Below, piece by piece: positions 1 through 10,344 of a stretch of DNA of 64,000 nucleotides. Origin of the DNA: Pseudomonas phenolilytica. GTDB lineage: Bacteria; Pseudomonadota; Gammaproteobacteria; Pseudomonadales; Pseudomonadaceae. The stretch lies in assembly GCF_021432765.1 (NCBI RefSeq), contig NZ_CP058908.1, positions 3,248,001 to 3,312,000 on the forward strand, read 5' to 3'. A model generated the notes under the pieces. It searched no databases and was not told where the DNA came from. It was given only the letters and a program-made list of their open reading frames with translations. Every line of letters starts with the position of its first letter. Within the stretch, counting starts at the first letter, position 1. The position numbers and the translations under genes are program-made.

Positions 1-923
1 AAGAGCTGTTTCGCTCACCGCAGCACCCCTATACCCGCGAGCTGCTGGCGGCGGAGCCCAGCGGCGGCCCGCTGGCGGTCGAGGCGGCAGAGCCACTGCT
101 GGAAGTCGACGACCTGCGTGTCTGGTTTCCGATAAAAAAGGGCTTACTGCGACGCACCGTGGATCATGTGAAAGCCGTGGATGGCGTCAGTTTCAGCCTG
201 CCGAAAGGACAGACACTGGGCATCGTCGGAGAAAGCGGTTCCGGTAAGTCGACGCTGGGTCTGGCGATCCTCCGTCTGATAGGCAGTCGCGGAGCCGTTC
301 GTTTCCAGCAACGCGATCTGCAGTTGCTTTCGCAGCGTGAAATTCGCCCGCTGCGAAGGCAGATGCAGGTGGTGTTCCAGGATCCGTTCGGCAGTCTGAG
401 TCCACGGATGTCCGTAGGCCAGATCGTCGGCGAAGGATTGCGCATCCACCACATGGGCAGTGCGGCCGAGCAGGAACAGGTGATCATCGATGCGCTGCGG
501 GAAGTAGGCCTGGATCCGGAAACCCGGCATCGCTACCCGCACGAGTTTTCCGGCGGGCAACGGCAACGTATTGCCATTGCCCGGGCTCTGGTATTGAAAC
601 CGGCGCTGATATTGCTCGACGAGCCCACCTCGGCGCTCGATCGAACGGTACAGCGCCAGGTAGTTGAGCTCCTGCGCTCGTTGCAGGCCAAGCACAACCT
701 GACCTACCTGTTCATCAGCCATGATCTGGCGGTGGTCAGGGCACTGAGCCACCAGATGATGGTGGTCAAGCAGGGCCAGGTGGTGGAACAAGGTGCGGCC
801 GCCGATATTTTTGCCGCGCCGCAACATCCATATACACAGCAGTTGCTGGAATCCGCCTTCATGGCGCCCGGCGCTGCCGAACAACCAGAAGAGGGACAAG
901 CACATGGGTTTTCTCACCGGTAA
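1..923 (+). CDS. yejF: ABC transporter ATP-binding protein, dipeptide/microcin C type (3' part)
   Basis: The 5' end lies outside the window; the frame is open from base 3. The visible part carries the end of a first nucleotide-binding domain ([11 protein letters not shown], the usual end of an oligopeptide-transport ATPase domain) and then a complete second domain, as in the double-ATPase YejF/DdpF-like proteins. The second domain has Walker [10 protein letters not shown], a Q-loop in [14 protein letters not shown], signature [14 protein letters not shown] and Walker [13 protein letters not shown]. It would energise import of peptides through the inner membrane with permeases encoded upstream of the window. 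Its last 20 bases overlap the start of fabI. An ABC operon directly before fabI is also the arrangement known in Pseudomonas aeruginosa. Family assignment is secure; the exact peptide substrate is not visible. Confidence 0.88.
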   Translation, partial: ELFRSPQHPYTRELLAAEPSGGPLAVEAAEPLLEVDDLRVWFPIKKGLLRRTVDHVKAVDGVSFSLPKGQTLGIVGESGSGKSTLGLAILRLIGSRGAVRFQQRDLQLLSQREIRPLRRQMQVVFQDPFGSLSPRMSVGQIVGEGLRIHHMGSAAEQEQVIIDALREVGLDPETRHRYPHEFSGGQRQRIAIARALVLKPALILLDEPTSALDRTVQRQVVELLRSLQAKHNLTYLFISHDLAVVRALSHQMMVVKQGQVVEQGAAADIFAAPQHPYTQQLLESAFMAPGAAEQPEEGQAHGFSHR

Positions 924-1698
924 GCGCGTACTGATCGTCGGCGTTGCCAGCAAACTGTCGATTGCCTCTGGCATCGCCGCCGCCATGCACCGTGAAGGCG
1001 CTGAACTGGCGTTCACTTATCAGAACGACAAGCTCAAGGGTCGCGTCGAGGAGTTCGCCGCCGGCTGGGGCTCCAGCGCCGAGATGTGCTTCCCTTGCGA
1101 CGTCGCCAACGACGCGGATATTGCCAAGGTGTTCGAGGAGCTGGGCAAGAAGTGGGATGGCCTGGACTGCATCGTCCACTCGGTCGGCTTCGCCCCAGGC
1201 GATCAGCTCAATGGCGATTTTACCGAAGTAACCACCCGTGAAGGCTTCAAGATTGCCCACGACATCAGCGCCTACAGTTTCGTGGCACTGGCCAAGGCCG
1301 GTCGCGAAATGATGAAGGGCCGTAACGGCAGCCTGCTGACCCTCTCCTACCTGGGTGCCGAGCGCACCATGCCCAACTACAACGTGATGGGCATGGCCAA
1401 GGCCTCGCTGGAAGCCGGCGTGCGCTACCTGGCCGGCAGCCTCGGCCCGGAAGGCACCCGCGTGAACTGCATCTCCGCAGGCCCGATCCGCACCCTGGCC
1501 GCTTCCGGCATCGCCAGCTTCCGCAAGATGCTCGCTGCCAACGAGAAGCAGACCCCGCTGCGTCGCAATGTGACCATCGAGGAAGTCGGCAACGCCGGCG
1601 CCTTCCTCTGCTCGGATCTGGCCTCGGGTATCAGCGGCGAGATTCTCTATGTCGACGGCGGTTTCAACACCACCGCAATGGGCGCTCTGGAAGACTGA
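904..1698 (+). CDS. fabI: Enoyl-[acyl-carrier-protein] reductase (NADH) FabI
   Basis: 264 aa. Catalyses the last reduction in each fatty-acid elongation cycle (trans-2-enoyl-ACP to acyl-ACP with NADH) in the cytoplasm. It is an atypical short-chain dehydrogenase with the FabI-type nucleotide motif [13 protein letters not shown] and catalytic residues Tyr149, Tyr159 and Lys166 (Y-x6-K in [11 protein letters not shown]). It also has the conserved [13 protein letters not shown] segment and ends in a GGF-containing C-terminus. The ATG at 904 is chosen because AGAGGGA lies just upstream and the protein then starts MGFLTGK as in other FabI. It overlaps the preceding ABC gene by 20 bases, suggesting translational coupling, and a strong terminator follows. 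Confidence 0.97.
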   Translation: MGFLTGKRVLIVGVASKLSIASGIAAAMHREGAELAFTYQNDKLKGRVEEFAAGWGSSAEMCFPCDVANDADIAKVFEELGKKWDGLDCIVHSVGFAPGDQLNGDFTEVTTREGFKIAHDISAYSFVALAKAGREMMKGRNGSLLTLSYLGAERTMPNYNVMGMAKASLEAGVRYLAGSLGPEGTRVNCISAGPIRTLAASGIASFRKMLAANEKQTPLRRNVTIEEVGNAGAFLCSDLASGISGEILYVDGGFNTTAMGALED

Positions 1699-1712
1699 TC
1701 GCTTCGCGAGAT

Positions 1713-1742
1713 AAAAAACCCGCGTTTAACGCGGGTTTTTTT
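1713..1742. terminator. Bidirectional rho-independent terminator between fabI and ppiD
   Basis: A-tract, stem CCCGCG/CGCGGG with short loop TTTAA, then seven T residues. Because an A-run precedes and a T-run follows the stem, it can terminate both the rightward fabI transcript and the leftward ppiD transcript. Confidence 0.93.
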
Positions 1743-1760
1743 GTATCTGCGGATCGGGGA

Positions 1761-3605
1761 TCAGTAGCGTTCGATCTCCGCTTGTTCCTGCAGCTTCTGG
1801 CGATAGGCGGCAAAGTCCTGCTGGCCAACCCGCGACGCCAGGAAGCGCCGATAGTTATCGCGCTCCACCTCGGAAAGCGCCTGCTCCGGCTCATTCACAC
1901 CATTGAGTCGCAGCACCACAAAGTCACCATTGGCCAATGACATTCCGGCATAGGTCGGCTGATCTTTGGCGGTAGGTTTGGGCATACGAAACACGGCCTG
2001 CAACACGGCCGGCTGCACGCCTTCCTGATTACGGGTGGCTGCCTCGACGACCTGCCACTGCCGCTCAACAACCTGACCGTCGCGCAGCTTCGTCAGTAAC
2101 TCATCGCCCTCACGACGGGCTTTCTCGGCAGCTTTGCTACGTTGCAGCTGCTGCACGATCGTGTCGCGCACCTGATCCAGCTCAAGTGCTTTTGCTTCGA
2201 GGTGCTGCTTGACCCGCACGACGACCGTGGTGTTCGGGTCCAGCTCGATCACCGAGCTATTCGCACCATCGACCAGTACTTCGTCGCTGAATGCAGCCTG
2301 AATCACCTGCCTGTTGGCAGCAATACCTTCTCCACCTTCACGCGGAAACGCCGGCGTGGTTTGTACAGTGAGGCCTAGTTCCTGCGCTGGCTGCGCCAAG
2401 TCAGAAGCTTCGAATGCCGAATCTTCCAGCTGTTTGCTCGCCTCGACGAATCGCTGCTCGACCTGCTGCGCCTTGAGCTCGCGCACCAGCTCCGGCTTCA
2501 TGCTGTCGAAACTCGGAATTTCCGGCGATTGAACGCCGAGCAGCTTGATCAGGTGCCAACCGAACTCGGTTTGCACGGGCTCGGACATCTGGCCCTCCTG
2601 CAGCGCATACAGAGCCTCTTCGAAAGCCGGGTCATACACGTCGCGACCGGCAAAACCGAGATCGCCGCCCTCGCTGGCCGATCCCGGATCTTGTGAAAAC
2701 TCCTTGGCCAGCGCAGCGAAGTCCTCTCCGGCCTGCAGGCGCTTGGAAATGTCCTCAAGCGTGCTCTTGGCCTTGGGATCGTTACCTTCGATCAAGATGT
2801 GCGCGGCCCGGCGTTGCTCTGACAGGTTAGCAATCTGCTTCTGGTAGAGCTCCTGCAGCGCCTCGTCAGATACCTCTACCTGATCGAAAAACGCTTCTTT
2901 ATTCAGCTCGACATACTCGAGAACAACCTGCTCGGGCGAACGAAAACGCTCAGCGTTCACCTTGTAGAATTTGCGAACTTCATCGTCGGTGGGCGTGACT
3001 GCGCTTGAGTCCGCAGATACGACTAGGCTGGAGAAATCGCGCGTTTGCATTTCCAAGCGGGCGAAATTGTCGACCTGCTGCTCGGTCACGAACCCCGTAC
3101 CGGAAATGCCGGCACGTAGTTGACCGATCAGCATCTCCTGTTTGAGCAGATCGCGGAACTGCAGGCGCGAATAGCCCATCTGCTGGATCACCTGATCGAA
3201 GCGTGCAGCATTGAAGACGCCGTCAACCTGAAACTCTGGCGTCTGCAGAATCAGCTGATCCAGCGCCTGGGTCGAAAAGTCGAAGCCGTTTTGCTGCGCG
3301 CCCTGAAGCAGCAACGTGCGCTCGATCAACGAGCTCAGGGCTGCATCACGAAGCAGCTTATCGTCCAGCAGCGAGGCATCAAAATCGCCGCCAAGCTGCT
3401 GAGCCAGCTGACGACGCTGCATGTTCACTGCCTGATCCAGATCGTAGCGAGAAATCTTCTCGCCATTGACCTCGGCCGCACTGTTGTCATTGCCTACGGT
3501 ATTGAATATCGCGTCGAAGCCAGTCAGTGCCAAAAGCACGACGATGACTCCGATGATGGTTTTGGCAATCCAGCCTTGTGAATTGTCCCTGATGTTCTGA
3601 AGCAT
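1761..3605 (-). CDS. ppiD: Periplasmic folding chaperone / peptidyl-prolyl isomerase PpiD
   Basis: 614 aa. Inner-membrane-anchored periplasmic chaperone that assists outer-membrane and periplasmic protein folding. The N-terminus MLQNIRDNSQGWIAKTIIG leads into one membrane helix (about residues 15-35), followed by a SurA_N-like region (about 40-220). A parvulin PPIase domain lies near residues 265-360 (RAAHILIEG, FAALAKEFSQDPGSASEGGDLGF), then a long C-terminal part. An upstream start at 3647 is open, but the family start MLQNI at 3605 is preferred. Lies downstream of hupB as in other pseudomonads. The isomerase domain of PpiD proteins is often weakly active; the main role is thought to be chaperoning. 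Confidence 0.93.
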   Translation of the reverse strand: MLQNIRDNSQGWIAKTIIGVIVVLLALTGFDAIFNTVGNDNSAAEVNGEKISRYDLDQAVNMQRRQLAQQLGGDFDASLLDDKLLRDAALSSLIERTLLLQGAQQNGFDFSTQALDQLILQTPEFQVDGVFNAARFDQVIQQMGYSRLQFRDLLKQEMLIGQLRAGISGTGFVTEQQVDNFARLEMQTRDFSSLVVSADSSAVTPTDDEVRKFYKVNAERFRSPEQVVLEYVELNKEAFFDQVEVSDEALQELYQKQIANLSEQRRAAHILIEGNDPKAKSTLEDISKRLQAGEDFAALAKEFSQDPGSASEGGDLGFAGRDVYDPAFEEALYALQEGQMSEPVQTEFGWHLIKLLGVQSPEIPSFDSMKPELVRELKAQQVEQRFVEASKQLEDSAFEASDLAQPAQELGLTVQTTPAFPREGGEGIAANRQVIQAAFSDEVLVDGANSSVIELDPNTTVVVRVKQHLEAKALELDQVRDTIVQQLQRSKAAEKARREGDELLTKLRDGQVVERQWQVVEAATRNQEGVQPAVLQAVFRMPKPTAKDQPTYAGMSLANGDFVVLRLNGVNEPEQALSEVERDNYRRFLASRVGQQDFAAYRQKLQEQAEIERY

Positions 3606-3661
3606 GCGTCCCCCAAGGAGTCTGCGGCGCGATGGGTTGCGCAGCACGCGGGTCGAACTGG

Positions 3662-3693
3662 ATAAAAGAAAGGCGCATCCAGGGATGCGCCTT
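3662..3693 (-). terminator. Rho-independent terminator of hupB
   Basis: On the minus strand: AAGGCGCATC, a four-base loop, GATGCGCCTT, followed by TCTTTTATC. A 10-bp perfect stem with a T-rich tail, 119 bases past the hupB stop codon and before the ppiD start. Confidence 0.85.
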
Positions 3694-3811
3694 CTCGGAG
3701 TTTTGCGGCAGCTGGGAATCGATCCCCAGCGCTTGACCCACAGATTGTAACTGTCGGCAACCGCCTCGCCAGCGTGACATTTGTCAGCCGCCAGCCGGAT
3801 AGAAAAGACGC

Positions 3812-4084
3812 TTAGTTGACGGCGTCCTTCAGAGCCTTGCCGGCCTTGAAGCCCGGGATCTTTGCGGCAGCGATGTTGATCGGCTTACCAGTCTGCGGGT
3901 TACGGCCAGTGCGTGCAGCGCGCTCCTTGACAGCAAAGGTTCCGAAACCAACCAGTACGACGGAATCACCAGCCTTCAGGGCACCGGTGACAGATTCGAT
4001 CACTGCATCCAGCGCGCGGCCAGCAACAGCTTTAGGAATATCAGCAGATGCAGCGATAGCATCGATCAGTTCCGACTTGTTCAC
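3812..4084 (-). CDS. hupB: DNA-binding protein HU-beta
   Basis: 90 aa, the standard length for HU. Binds and bends DNA without strong sequence preference and helps organise the nucleoid. Diagnostic features are [11 protein letters not shown], the [26 protein letters not shown] beta-arm signature and the C-terminal [12 protein letters not shown]. It is a single gene between lon and ppiD on the same strand, the conserved lon-hupB-ppiD order. It has its own sigma-70-like promoter upstream and a terminator downstream. Confidence 0.97.
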   Translation of the reverse strand: MNKSELIDAIAASADIPKAVAGRALDAVIESVTGALKAGDSVVLVGFGTFAVKERAARTGRNPQTGKPINIAAAKIPGFKAGKALKDAVN

Positions 4085-4173
4085 TCTAAGTCCCCTTATT
4101 TCTGTTGAGTCGTATCTTTAATTTTCGGGTGTAAGCAAAGCGGTGCTGGAACGGCACTGACATAAAGGGCCGT

Positions 4174-4203
4174 TTTATAACAAGGGCCCTGAAAATATGT
4201 CAA
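4174..4203 (-). promoter_or_regulatory. Sigma-70 promoter of hupB
   Basis: Reading the minus strand, TTGACA (4198-4203) and TATAAA (4174-4179) are separated by 18 bases, about 90 bases before the hupB start codon. A GGGCC/GGCCC stem (4167-4187) lies inside the same stretch and followed by TTTAT could end lon transcription, so promoter and lon terminator seem to overlap. Confidence 0.75.
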
Positions 4204-4217
4204 GAAAGCCTCCCCGG

Positions 4218-6614
4218 CTAATGCGTGCTGATTCGCTCCTTGGAATCAGACTCGCGCGTATCGTCCTTTGCAACAATCTCGGGAGCCGCATCAGGCAAGG
4301 GCTCCGGCGCGTATTGCAGCGCAATTTGCAGGACCTCGTCAATCCACTTGACCGGTTTAATCTGTAGGTCCTGCTTAATATTTTCAGGAATCTCTTTCAG
4401 ATCACGCTGATTTTCTTCCGGGATGATTACCGTCTTGATCCCGCCGCGATGAGCAGCAAGTAGCTTTTCCTTTAAGCCACCGATGGCGAGCACTTGTCCA
4501 CGGAGGGTGATTTCACCGGTCATTGCGACATCCGCACGCACCGGGATCTGCGTCAGCGCCGAAACCAAAGCCGTGCACATACCAATACCTGCGCTGGGAC
4601 CGTCCTTCGGAGTTGCGCCTTCGGGAACGTGAATGTGAATGTCCTGCTTCTCGTGGAAATCCGGAGCAATACCCATCGCCCGCGCACGGCTGCGTACCAC
4701 GGTCAAAGCCGCCGTGATCGATTCACCCATCACCTCGCCGAGCGAGCCGGTCTTGGTGAGCCGGCCCTTGCCCGGCACAACCGCCGCTTCGATAGTCAGC
4801 AGCTCGCCACCGACCTGGGTCCAGGCCAACCCCGTGACCTGGCCGACCTGATCCTGCAGCTCTGCCAGTCCGTAGCGAAACTTACGAACCCCTAGAAAAT
4901 GCTCAAGCGAATCAGCCGTCACGTCGACATGGAAACTCTTTTGCGTTGCATGCTCCTTGACCACCTTACGGCACACCTTGGCCAGCTGTCGCTCTAGGCT
5001 ACGCACGCCCGCTTCCCGGGTGTAGTAGCGGATGATGTCGCGAATCGCTGATTCATCAATGCTGAGCTCACCCTTCTTCAACCCGTTCGCCTGGATCTGC
5101 TTAGGCGCCAGGTAGCGGGTAGCGATGTTGATCTTCTCGTCTTCGGTGTAACCCGGCAGACGGATCACCTCCATACGGTCGAGCAGCGGCGCAGGGATGT
5201 TCATTGAGTTGGCCGTACAGATGAACATCACATCCGAAAGATCGTAATCCACCTCAAGATAATGATCGTTGAAATTGTGGTTCTGCTCGGGATCGAGAAC
5301 CTCCAGCAATGCCGAGGCCGGATCGCCACGCATATCGCTGGCCATCTTGTCGATTTCATCGAGCAGGAACAGCGGGTTACGTACACCAACCTTGGTCATT
5401 TTCTGGATCAGGCGCCCCGGCATCGAGCCAATATAGGTGCGTCGATGCCCACGAATCTCCGCCTCGTCACGAACGCCGCCGAGGGCCATGCGAACGAACT
5501 TGCGGTTGGTTGAGCGTGCAATGGACTCCGCCAGCGAGGTCTTGCCGACGCCCGGCGGCCCAACGAGACACAGGACCGGCCCCTTGAGCTTCTTGACCCG
5601 TTTTTGCACGGCGAGATACTCAAGAATACGATCCTTGACCTCATCCAAACCGTAATGGTCGGCATCCAGAACCTCTTCAGCCTTAGCCAGATCCAAGCGC
5701 ACCTTGCTGGCCGCCTTCCAAGGCACATTTACCAGCCAGTCGATATAGGTGCGCACAACCGTGGCTTCGGCCGACATCGGTGACATCTGCTTGAGCTTGT
5801 TCAATTCCGCCTGGGCCTTGGCGTAGGCATCTTTGCTCAGACCAGCGTTCTCGATGCGCTTTTTCAGATCATCGATCTCGTTATGCCCTTCATCGATGTC
5901 GCCGAGCTCTTTCTGAATAGCTTTCATCTGCTCGTTCAGATAGTACTCGCGCTGGCTGCGCTCCATCTGCTTCTTCACGCGACCACGAATACGTTTTTCC
6001 ACCTGCAAAAGGTCGATTTCGGCATCCAGCAGCGCAAGCACGTGCTCGACGCGAGCCGCAAGGTCCGTGATCTCCAGAATTGCCTGTTTCTGCTCGATCT
6101 TCAGCGCCATATGAGCCGCCATGGTATCCACCAGGCGCGCCGGATCATCGATGCCGGCCAGAGATGTCAGCACCTCTGCCGGCACCTTCTTGCCCATCTG
6201 CACGTACTGCTCGAACTGACTAAGCAGACTGCGGATAAAAACCTCCGCCTCACGAGCATCCGCCTCGCTCTCGTCGATCAGCCGAACCTCGACGCGGCAA
6301 TGCTCATCCACGTCAAAGAAACGTTCGATGACGCCACGCTGCTCACCTTCCACCAGAACCTTCACCGTTCCATCGGGTAGCTTCAGGAGCTGCAGCACGG
6401 TCGCGATCGTACCGACCCGGTACAGCGCTTCTTCGGCTGGATCATCGTCGGCAGGGTTTTTCTGTGCGACGAGCAGAATCTGCTTATCACCAGCCATAGC
6501 CGATTCGAGCGCTTCAATAGATTTTTCACGGCCAACGAAGAGCGGGATCACCATGTGCGGGTAAACCACGACGTCGCGCAGCGGCAAAAGGGGCAATTCG
6601 GTGGTTGTCTTCAT
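4218..6614 (-). CDS. lon: ATP-dependent endopeptidase Lon
   Basis: 798 aa. Cytoplasmic AAA+ serine protease that degrades misfolded and selected regulatory proteins. Domains in order: N-terminal LON substrate-binding domain (about 8-205), coiled-coil (about 205-265), AAA+ module with Walker [10 protein letters not shown] near residue 355 and Walker [11 protein letters not shown], and the C-terminal protease domain. The catalytic dyad is Ser674 (DGPSAG) and Lys717 ([10 protein letters not shown]). The acidic tail after about residue 770 is longer than in E. coli Lon (784 aa). The gene lies between clpX and hupB, the usual order. A sigma-32-type promoter precedes it (see 6669-6697). Confidence 0.97.
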   Translation of the reverse strand: MKTTTELPLLPLRDVVVYPHMVIPLFVGREKSIEALESAMAGDKQILLVAQKNPADDDPAEEALYRVGTIATVLQLLKLPDGTVKVLVEGEQRGVIERFFDVDEHCRVEVRLIDESEADAREAEVFIRSLLSQFEQYVQMGKKVPAEVLTSLAGIDDPARLVDTMAAHMALKIEQKQAILEITDLAARVEHVLALLDAEIDLLQVEKRIRGRVKKQMERSQREYYLNEQMKAIQKELGDIDEGHNEIDDLKKRIENAGLSKDAYAKAQAELNKLKQMSPMSAEATVVRTYIDWLVNVPWKAASKVRLDLAKAEEVLDADHYGLDEVKDRILEYLAVQKRVKKLKGPVLCLVGPPGVGKTSLAESIARSTNRKFVRMALGGVRDEAEIRGHRRTYIGSMPGRLIQKMTKVGVRNPLFLLDEIDKMASDMRGDPASALLEVLDPEQNHNFNDHYLEVDYDLSDVMFICTANSMNIPAPLLDRMEVIRLPGYTEDEKINIATRYLAPKQIQANGLKKGELSIDESAIRDIIRYYTREAGVRSLERQLAKVCRKVVKEHATQKSFHVDVTADSLEHFLGVRKFRYGLAELQDQVGQVTGLAWTQVGGELLTIEAAVVPGKGRLTKTGSLGEVMGESITAALTVVRSRARAMGIAPDFHEKQDIHIHVPEGATPKDGPSAGIGMCTALVSALTQIPVRADVAMTGEITLRGQVLAIGGLKEKLLAAHRGGIKTVIIPEENQRDLKEIPENIKQDLQIKPVKWIDEVLQIALQYAPEPLPDAAPEIVAKDDTRESDSKERISTH

Positions 6615-6668
6615 AAATTCTGCTCTACGACGGCCATACGGCGAAAACGGGCGGGTTGCCTAGCAACA

Positions 6669-6697
6669 AGATGGGGGCATACCGGAGGAAAAACAAG
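6669..6697 (-). promoter_or_regulatory. Heat-shock (sigma-32-type) promoter of lon
   Basis: Minus strand: CTTGTT (6692-6697), 15-base spacer, CCCCATCT (6669-6676). The -10 matches the RpoH consensus CCCCATNT exactly and the -35 is close to CTTGAA. It lies 55 to 83 bases before the lon ATG, after the clpX terminator hairpin. Lon is a classical RpoH target, so position and sequence agree. Confidence 0.75.
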
Positions 6698-6711
6698 CTG
6701 CCCAAAATGCG

Positions 6712-6731
6712 AAGGGGCCCGCAGGCCCCTT
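6712..6731 (-). terminator. Terminator-like hairpin after clpX
   Basis: AAGGGGCC, four-base loop, GGCCCCTT: an 8-bp perfect stem starting a few bases after the clpX stop codon. On the minus strand it is followed by CGCATTTTGG rather than a clean T-run, so termination may be partial. Confidence 0.6.
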
Positions 6732-6736
6732 GTTCA

Positions 6737-8017
6737 TCATGCGTCAGGTGCAGCCTTTGCTGGCGGCTCATTGTTCTCGTAGATCAACAACGGTTTGGAC
6801 GCACCTTCGATCACGCTCTCATCGATGACGACCTTGCTAACGTCCTTCTGCGAAGGAATTTCATACATGGTGTCCAGCAATACACCTTCCAGAATCGAGC
6901 GCAAACCGCGTGCACCGGTCTTCCGCTCAAGCGCACGACTGGCGATCGCCTTGAGCGCGTCCGGACGGAACTCCAGATCAACGCCCTCCAGCTCGAATAG
7001 CTTGGCGTACTGCTTGGTCAGCGCATTCTTGGGCTCGGTGAGAATCTGAATCAGCGCTGGCTCATCGAGTTCATCGAGCGTAGCGATCACAGGCAAGCGC
7101 CCTACAAACTCGGGAATCAGACCGAACTTGACCAAATCGTCCGGCTCGACCGAACGCAGAGCCTCGCCAATCTTCTTGCCCGGATCCTTGCTGCGCACCT
7201 CGGCACTAAAGCCGATGCCGCCTCGCGTCGATCGCGCTTGAATGACTTTCTCCAGACCGGCAAACGCTCCACCACAGATGAACAGGATGTTGCGCGTATC
7301 GACTTGCAGGAACTCCTGCTGCGGATGCTTGCGTCCACCCTGAGGCGGAACGGAGGCAACGGTGCCTTCGATCAGCTTGAGCAGCGCCTGCTGCACGCCT
7401 TCGCCCGAAACGTCACGCGTGATGGAGGGGTTGTCGGATTTGCGAGAAATCTTGTCGATCTCGTCGATATAGACGATGCCCATTTGCGCCTTTTCGACGT
7501 CGTAATCACACTTCTGCAGCAATTTTTGAATAATGTTCTCGACATCTTCGCCCACGTACCCCGCTTCAGTCAGGGTTGTGGCATCGGCAATGGTGAACGG
7601 GACGTTCAGCAACCGAGCCAGGGTCTCGGCCAGCAGCGTCTTGCCCGAGCCCGTCGGCCCGATCAGCAGAATGTTGCTCTTGCCCAGTTCGACTTCTTCT
7701 TTTTTGTCGCGCTGATTGAGGCGTTTGTAGTGATTGTAAACCGCTACCGCCAGGATCTTCTTCGCGCGCTCCTGGCCAATAACGTACTGGTCAAGAATGC
7801 CGCTGATTTCCTTGGGCGCAGGCAGCTTGTGCGCGCTGCTTTCCGCCTGGGCTTCCTGCACCTCCTCGCGGATGATGTCATTGCACAGGTCGACGCACTC
7901 GTCGCAGATGAAAACGGAGGGACCAGCGATCAACTTGCGCACTTCGTGCTGGCTTTTGCCACAGAAGGAGCAATAGAGCAGTTTGCCGGAATCCTCGCCG
8001 TTGCGGGTGTCAGTCAT
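6737..8017 (-). CDS. clpX: ATP-dependent Clp protease ATP-binding subunit ClpX
   Basis: 426 aa. Hexameric AAA+ unfoldase that feeds tagged substrates to ClpP. The N-terminal zinc-binding domain has Cys16, Cys19, Cys38 and Cys41; then Walker A GPTGSGKT (about residues 118-125), Walker [11 protein letters not shown] and the sensor/arginine-finger region. The ClpP-docking IGF-type loop is visible as GIGFSAEV. The ATG at 8017 ([16 protein letters not shown]) is chosen over an upstream in-frame codon at 8062 because it matches the family N-terminus. It follows clpP on the same strand with a 97-base gap containing a hairpin, consistent with a clpP-clpX operon. Confidence 0.97.
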   Translation of the reverse strand: MTDTRNGEDSGKLLYCSFCGKSQHEVRKLIAGPSVFICDECVDLCNDIIREEVQEAQAESSAHKLPAPKEISGILDQYVIGQERAKKILAVAVYNHYKRLNQRDKKEEVELGKSNILLIGPTGSGKTLLAETLARLLNVPFTIADATTLTEAGYVGEDVENIIQKLLQKCDYDVEKAQMGIVYIDEIDKISRKSDNPSITRDVSGEGVQQALLKLIEGTVASVPPQGGRKHPQQEFLQVDTRNILFICGGAFAGLEKVIQARSTRGGIGFSAEVRSKDPGKKIGEALRSVEPDDLVKFGLIPEFVGRLPVIATLDELDEPALIQILTEPKNALTKQYAKLFELEGVDLEFRPDALKAIASRALERKTGARGLRSILEGVLLDTMYEIPSQKDVSKVVIDESVIEGASKPLLIYENNEPPAKAAPDA

Positions 8018-8063
8018 TCGAACAATCCAATCGGGAAGGCTTGAAACACAAGATGAAGGCAAT

Positions 8064-8085
8064 CGTGGGCTTTTTCAAGCCCACG
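8064..8085 (-). terminator. Hairpin between clpP and clpX (possible attenuator)
   Basis: CGTGGGCTT, loop of four, AAGCCCACG: a perfect 9-bp stem in the clpP-clpX gap. No T-run follows on the minus strand, so it may reduce read-through or stabilise the upstream mRNA rather than fully terminate. Confidence 0.5.
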
Positions 8086-8114
8086 GAGCAGCCGCATAAC
8101 GCGAGCTGTGGAGA

Positions 8115-8753
8115 TCAGACAGCCAGCTGGCGCTGCGTCAGAACCTGGTCGATCAGCCCGTACTTAACGGCCTCATCACCACTCATGAAGTTGTCGCGGT
8201 CGGTATCTCGGGCAATGACATCCATCGGCTGACCGGTGTGGTGCGCAAGCACCTTGTTCAGCCGCTCGCGGATGGTGAGGATCTCGCGGGCGTGAATCTC
8301 GATGTCAGATGCCTGCCCCTGAAAACCGCCCAACGGCTGGTGGATCATCATCCGTGAATGCGGCAGACAGTAACGCTTGCCGGCAGCACCGCCAGTCAAC
8401 AGCAGAGCGCCCATGGAGCAGGCCTGCCCGATGCAAATCGTTGAAACATCCGGTTTGATGAACTGCATGGTGTCGTAGATCGACATGCCTGCGGTGACCG
8501 AACCGCCCGGCGAGTTGATATACAGGTGGATATCCTTTTCGGGATTTTCTGCCTCGAGGAACAACAACTGGGCCACGATCAGGTTGGCCATGTAGTCCTC
8601 GACTTGGCCAACCATGAAGATCACCCGCTCCTTCAGGAGGCGAGAGTAGATGTCATAAGCCCGCTCGCCGCGTGCGGACTGTTCGATCACCATCGGGACC
8701 AGACCGCCAGCGGCCTGAATGTCCTGAACTTGCATAAAAGGATTGCGGGACAT
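8115..8753 (-). CDS. clpP: ATP-dependent Clp protease proteolytic subunit ClpP
   Basis: 212 aa. Tetradecameric serine peptidase that forms the proteolytic chamber with ClpX (and ClpA). The catalytic triad is Ser113 ([11 protein letters not shown]), His138 (MMIHQPLGG) and Asp187 (ARDTDRD). The start [17 protein letters not shown] at 8753 is preferred because it matches Pseudomonas ClpP; AAGGGAG lies 12 bases upstream. An upstream ATG at 8777 would add eight residues and overlaps that ribosome binding site. Order tig-clpP-clpX-lon is conserved. Confidence 0.96.
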   Translation of the reverse strand: MSRNPFMQVQDIQAAGGLVPMVIEQSARGERAYDIYSRLLKERVIFMVGQVEDYMANLIVAQLLFLEAENPEKDIHLYINSPGGSVTAGMSIYDTMQFIKPDVSTICIGQACSMGALLLTGGAAGKRYCLPHSRMMIHQPLGGFQGQASDIEIHAREILTIRERLNKVLAHHTGQPMDVIARDTDRDNFMSGDEAVKYGLIDQVLTQRQLAV

Positions 8754-8782
8754 GTTCCAACGATACTCCCTTGTCATGCCTC

Positions 8783-8819
8783 AAAAGACACAAGCCAGCA
8801 CGAGGGCTGGCTTGTGTCT
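8783..8819 (-). terminator. Strong rho-independent terminator after tig
   Basis: A 14-bp perfect stem (AGACACAAGCCAGC / GCTGGCTTGTGTCT) with a 6-base loop, followed on the minus strand by a short T-run (TTTT, counting the last stem base). It lies between the tig stop and the clpP start. Confidence 0.88.
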
Positions 8820-8841
8820 GTGCACTCGAACGTTTTGAAGA

Positions 8842-10152
8842 TCAGGCTGCTTGCGGAGCTTCCGCAGGCTTGATGGCTTCTTCGTAAGAGACCGATTTGT
8901 CGGTCACTTTCGCCTGCTGCAGAACAGTATCTACAACTTGTTCTTCGAGCACAACCGAACGGACTTCGTTCAGTTGCTCGTTGTTCTTGTAGTACCACGC
9001 AACGACCTGCTCAGGCTCTTGGTAGGCCGACGCCATTTCCTCGATGAGCTCGCGAACGCGCGCCTCGTCGGGCTTCAGCTCTTTCTGCTTGACGACTTCA
9101 GCGACGATCAGACCCAGAACAACGCGGCGCTTGGCCTGCTCCTGGAACAGCTCTGCCGGCAGCTGGTCAGGCTTGATGTTGCCACCGAACTGCTGGACCG
9201 CCTGCACACGCAGACGATTGACTTCGTTGTCGATCAGCGCCTTCGGAACCTCGATCGGATTGCCGGCAACCAAACCTTCCATTACCTGGTTCTTCACCTT
9301 GGTCTTGATGGCCTGGCGCAGTTCGCGCTCCATGTTTTTCTTCACTTCCGCGCGGAAGCCTTCTACTCCACCTTCCTGCACACCGAACTGGGCGAAGAAT
9401 TCATCGTTCAGCTCCGGCAGCTGCGGTGCCGCAACGCTGTTCACGGTAACGGTGAACTCCGCGGTCTTGCCGGCCAGATCAAGGTTCTGGTAATCCTCGG
9501 GGAAGGTCGGATTGATCACGCGCTCTTCACCTGCTTTGGCGCCGATCAGAGCGTCCTCGAATCCGGGGATCATACGACCTGAACCCAGGACCAGTTGGGT
9601 GCCCTTGGCTGAACCACCAGCAAAGGCCTCGCCATCGATCTTGCCTACGAAATCAATGTTCAGCTGGTCGCCGTTCTCAGCCGCACGATCGACATTTTCG
9701 AAACGAGTGTTCTGCTTGCGCAGGATTTCCAGCATGTTGTCGACGTCGCTGTCGGCCACTTCGGCTTGCAGACGCTCGACTTCGATAGCGTCGAAGCCGC
9801 CGACTTCAAATTCCGGGAACACTTCGAACGTAGCGACGTACTCGAGATCCTTGCCCTTTTCGAACACCTTCGGCTCGACGGACGGAGCGCCCGCCGGGTT
9901 CAGCTTCTCGGCGACAATGGCTTCATAGAAGGTCGACTGGATCAGATCACCCAATGCTTCCTGGCGAGCGGCTTCCTCGTAGCGCTGACGAATAACGCTC
10001 ATCGGCACCTTGCCGGGACGGAAACCGGGGATCTTGGCACGACTGGCGGTCTGTTGCAGACGCTTGTTGACTTCGGTCTCGATGCGCTCGACCGGCACGC
10101 CAATGGTCATGCGGCGCTCAAGAGCGGAGGTGCTTTCAACAGAAACTTGCAT
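8842..10152 (-). CDS. tig: Trigger factor
   Basis: 436 aa. Ribosome-bound chaperone with peptidyl-prolyl isomerase activity that meets nascent chains at the exit tunnel. Domains: N-terminal ribosome-binding domain (about 1-115) with the signature [17 protein letters not shown] (canonical GFRxGKxP), FKBP-type PPIase (about 155-240, [17 protein letters not shown]), and C-terminal arm domain. ATG 10152 is chosen because GAGGAAAATC immediately precedes it and [14 protein letters not shown] is the family start; an in-frame start at 10176 lacks support. It is first in the tig-clpP-clpX-lon run. The sequence immediately upstream is a possible rearrangement junction (see findings). Confidence 0.97.
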   Translation of the reverse strand: MQVSVESTSALERRMTIGVPVERIETEVNKRLQQTASRAKIPGFRPGKVPMSVIRQRYEEAARQEALGDLIQSTFYEAIVAEKLNPAGAPSVEPKVFEKGKDLEYVATFEVFPEFEVGGFDAIEVERLQAEVADSDVDNMLEILRKQNTRFENVDRAAENGDQLNIDFVGKIDGEAFAGGSAKGTQLVLGSGRMIPGFEDALIGAKAGEERVINPTFPEDYQNLDLAGKTAEFTVTVNSVAAPQLPELNDEFFAQFGVQEGGVEGFRAEVKKNMERELRQAIKTKVKNQVMEGLVAGNPIEVPKALIDNEVNRLRVQAVQQFGGNIKPDQLPAELFQEQAKRRVVLGLIVAEVVKQKELKPDEARVRELIEEMASAYQEPEQVVAWYYKNNEQLNEVRSVVLEEQVVDTVLQQAKVTDKSVSYEEAIKPAEAPQAA

Positions 10153-10344
10153 GGATTTTCCTCGTTGCACAGACATAAGCCGGGCGTTCCGGCCCCAGAA
10201 TGGGCAAGCATTCTAGTGGCTCGATAAAGAGAAGTCACCCCGTCGTGGGGCAGAGGCCGCGGCGCTCTACCGCACGATTGGATACGGCAAAGCGCCGGAC
10301 TGGAGGCGACGCGGGCTATTAAGAAGTGAAGAGTGACGGCTCGC
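10153..10344. other. Intergenic region between zipA and tig
   Basis: 192 bases with no supported gene. It holds the tig ribosome binding site at its left end. I looked for a tRNA and for remnants of ligA, which normally follows zipA in pseudomonads, and found neither. Confidence 0.6.

Noticed and set aside
3606..3811. Possible small gene or tRNA between hupB and ppiD
   Set aside because: Only the hupB terminator is convincing. A tRNA cloverleaf could not be built and short open frames lack ribosome binding sites.
10153..10344. A tRNA gene or ligA fragment upstream of tig
   Set aside because: No cloverleaf with a conserved T-loop and no recognisable ligase reading frame.
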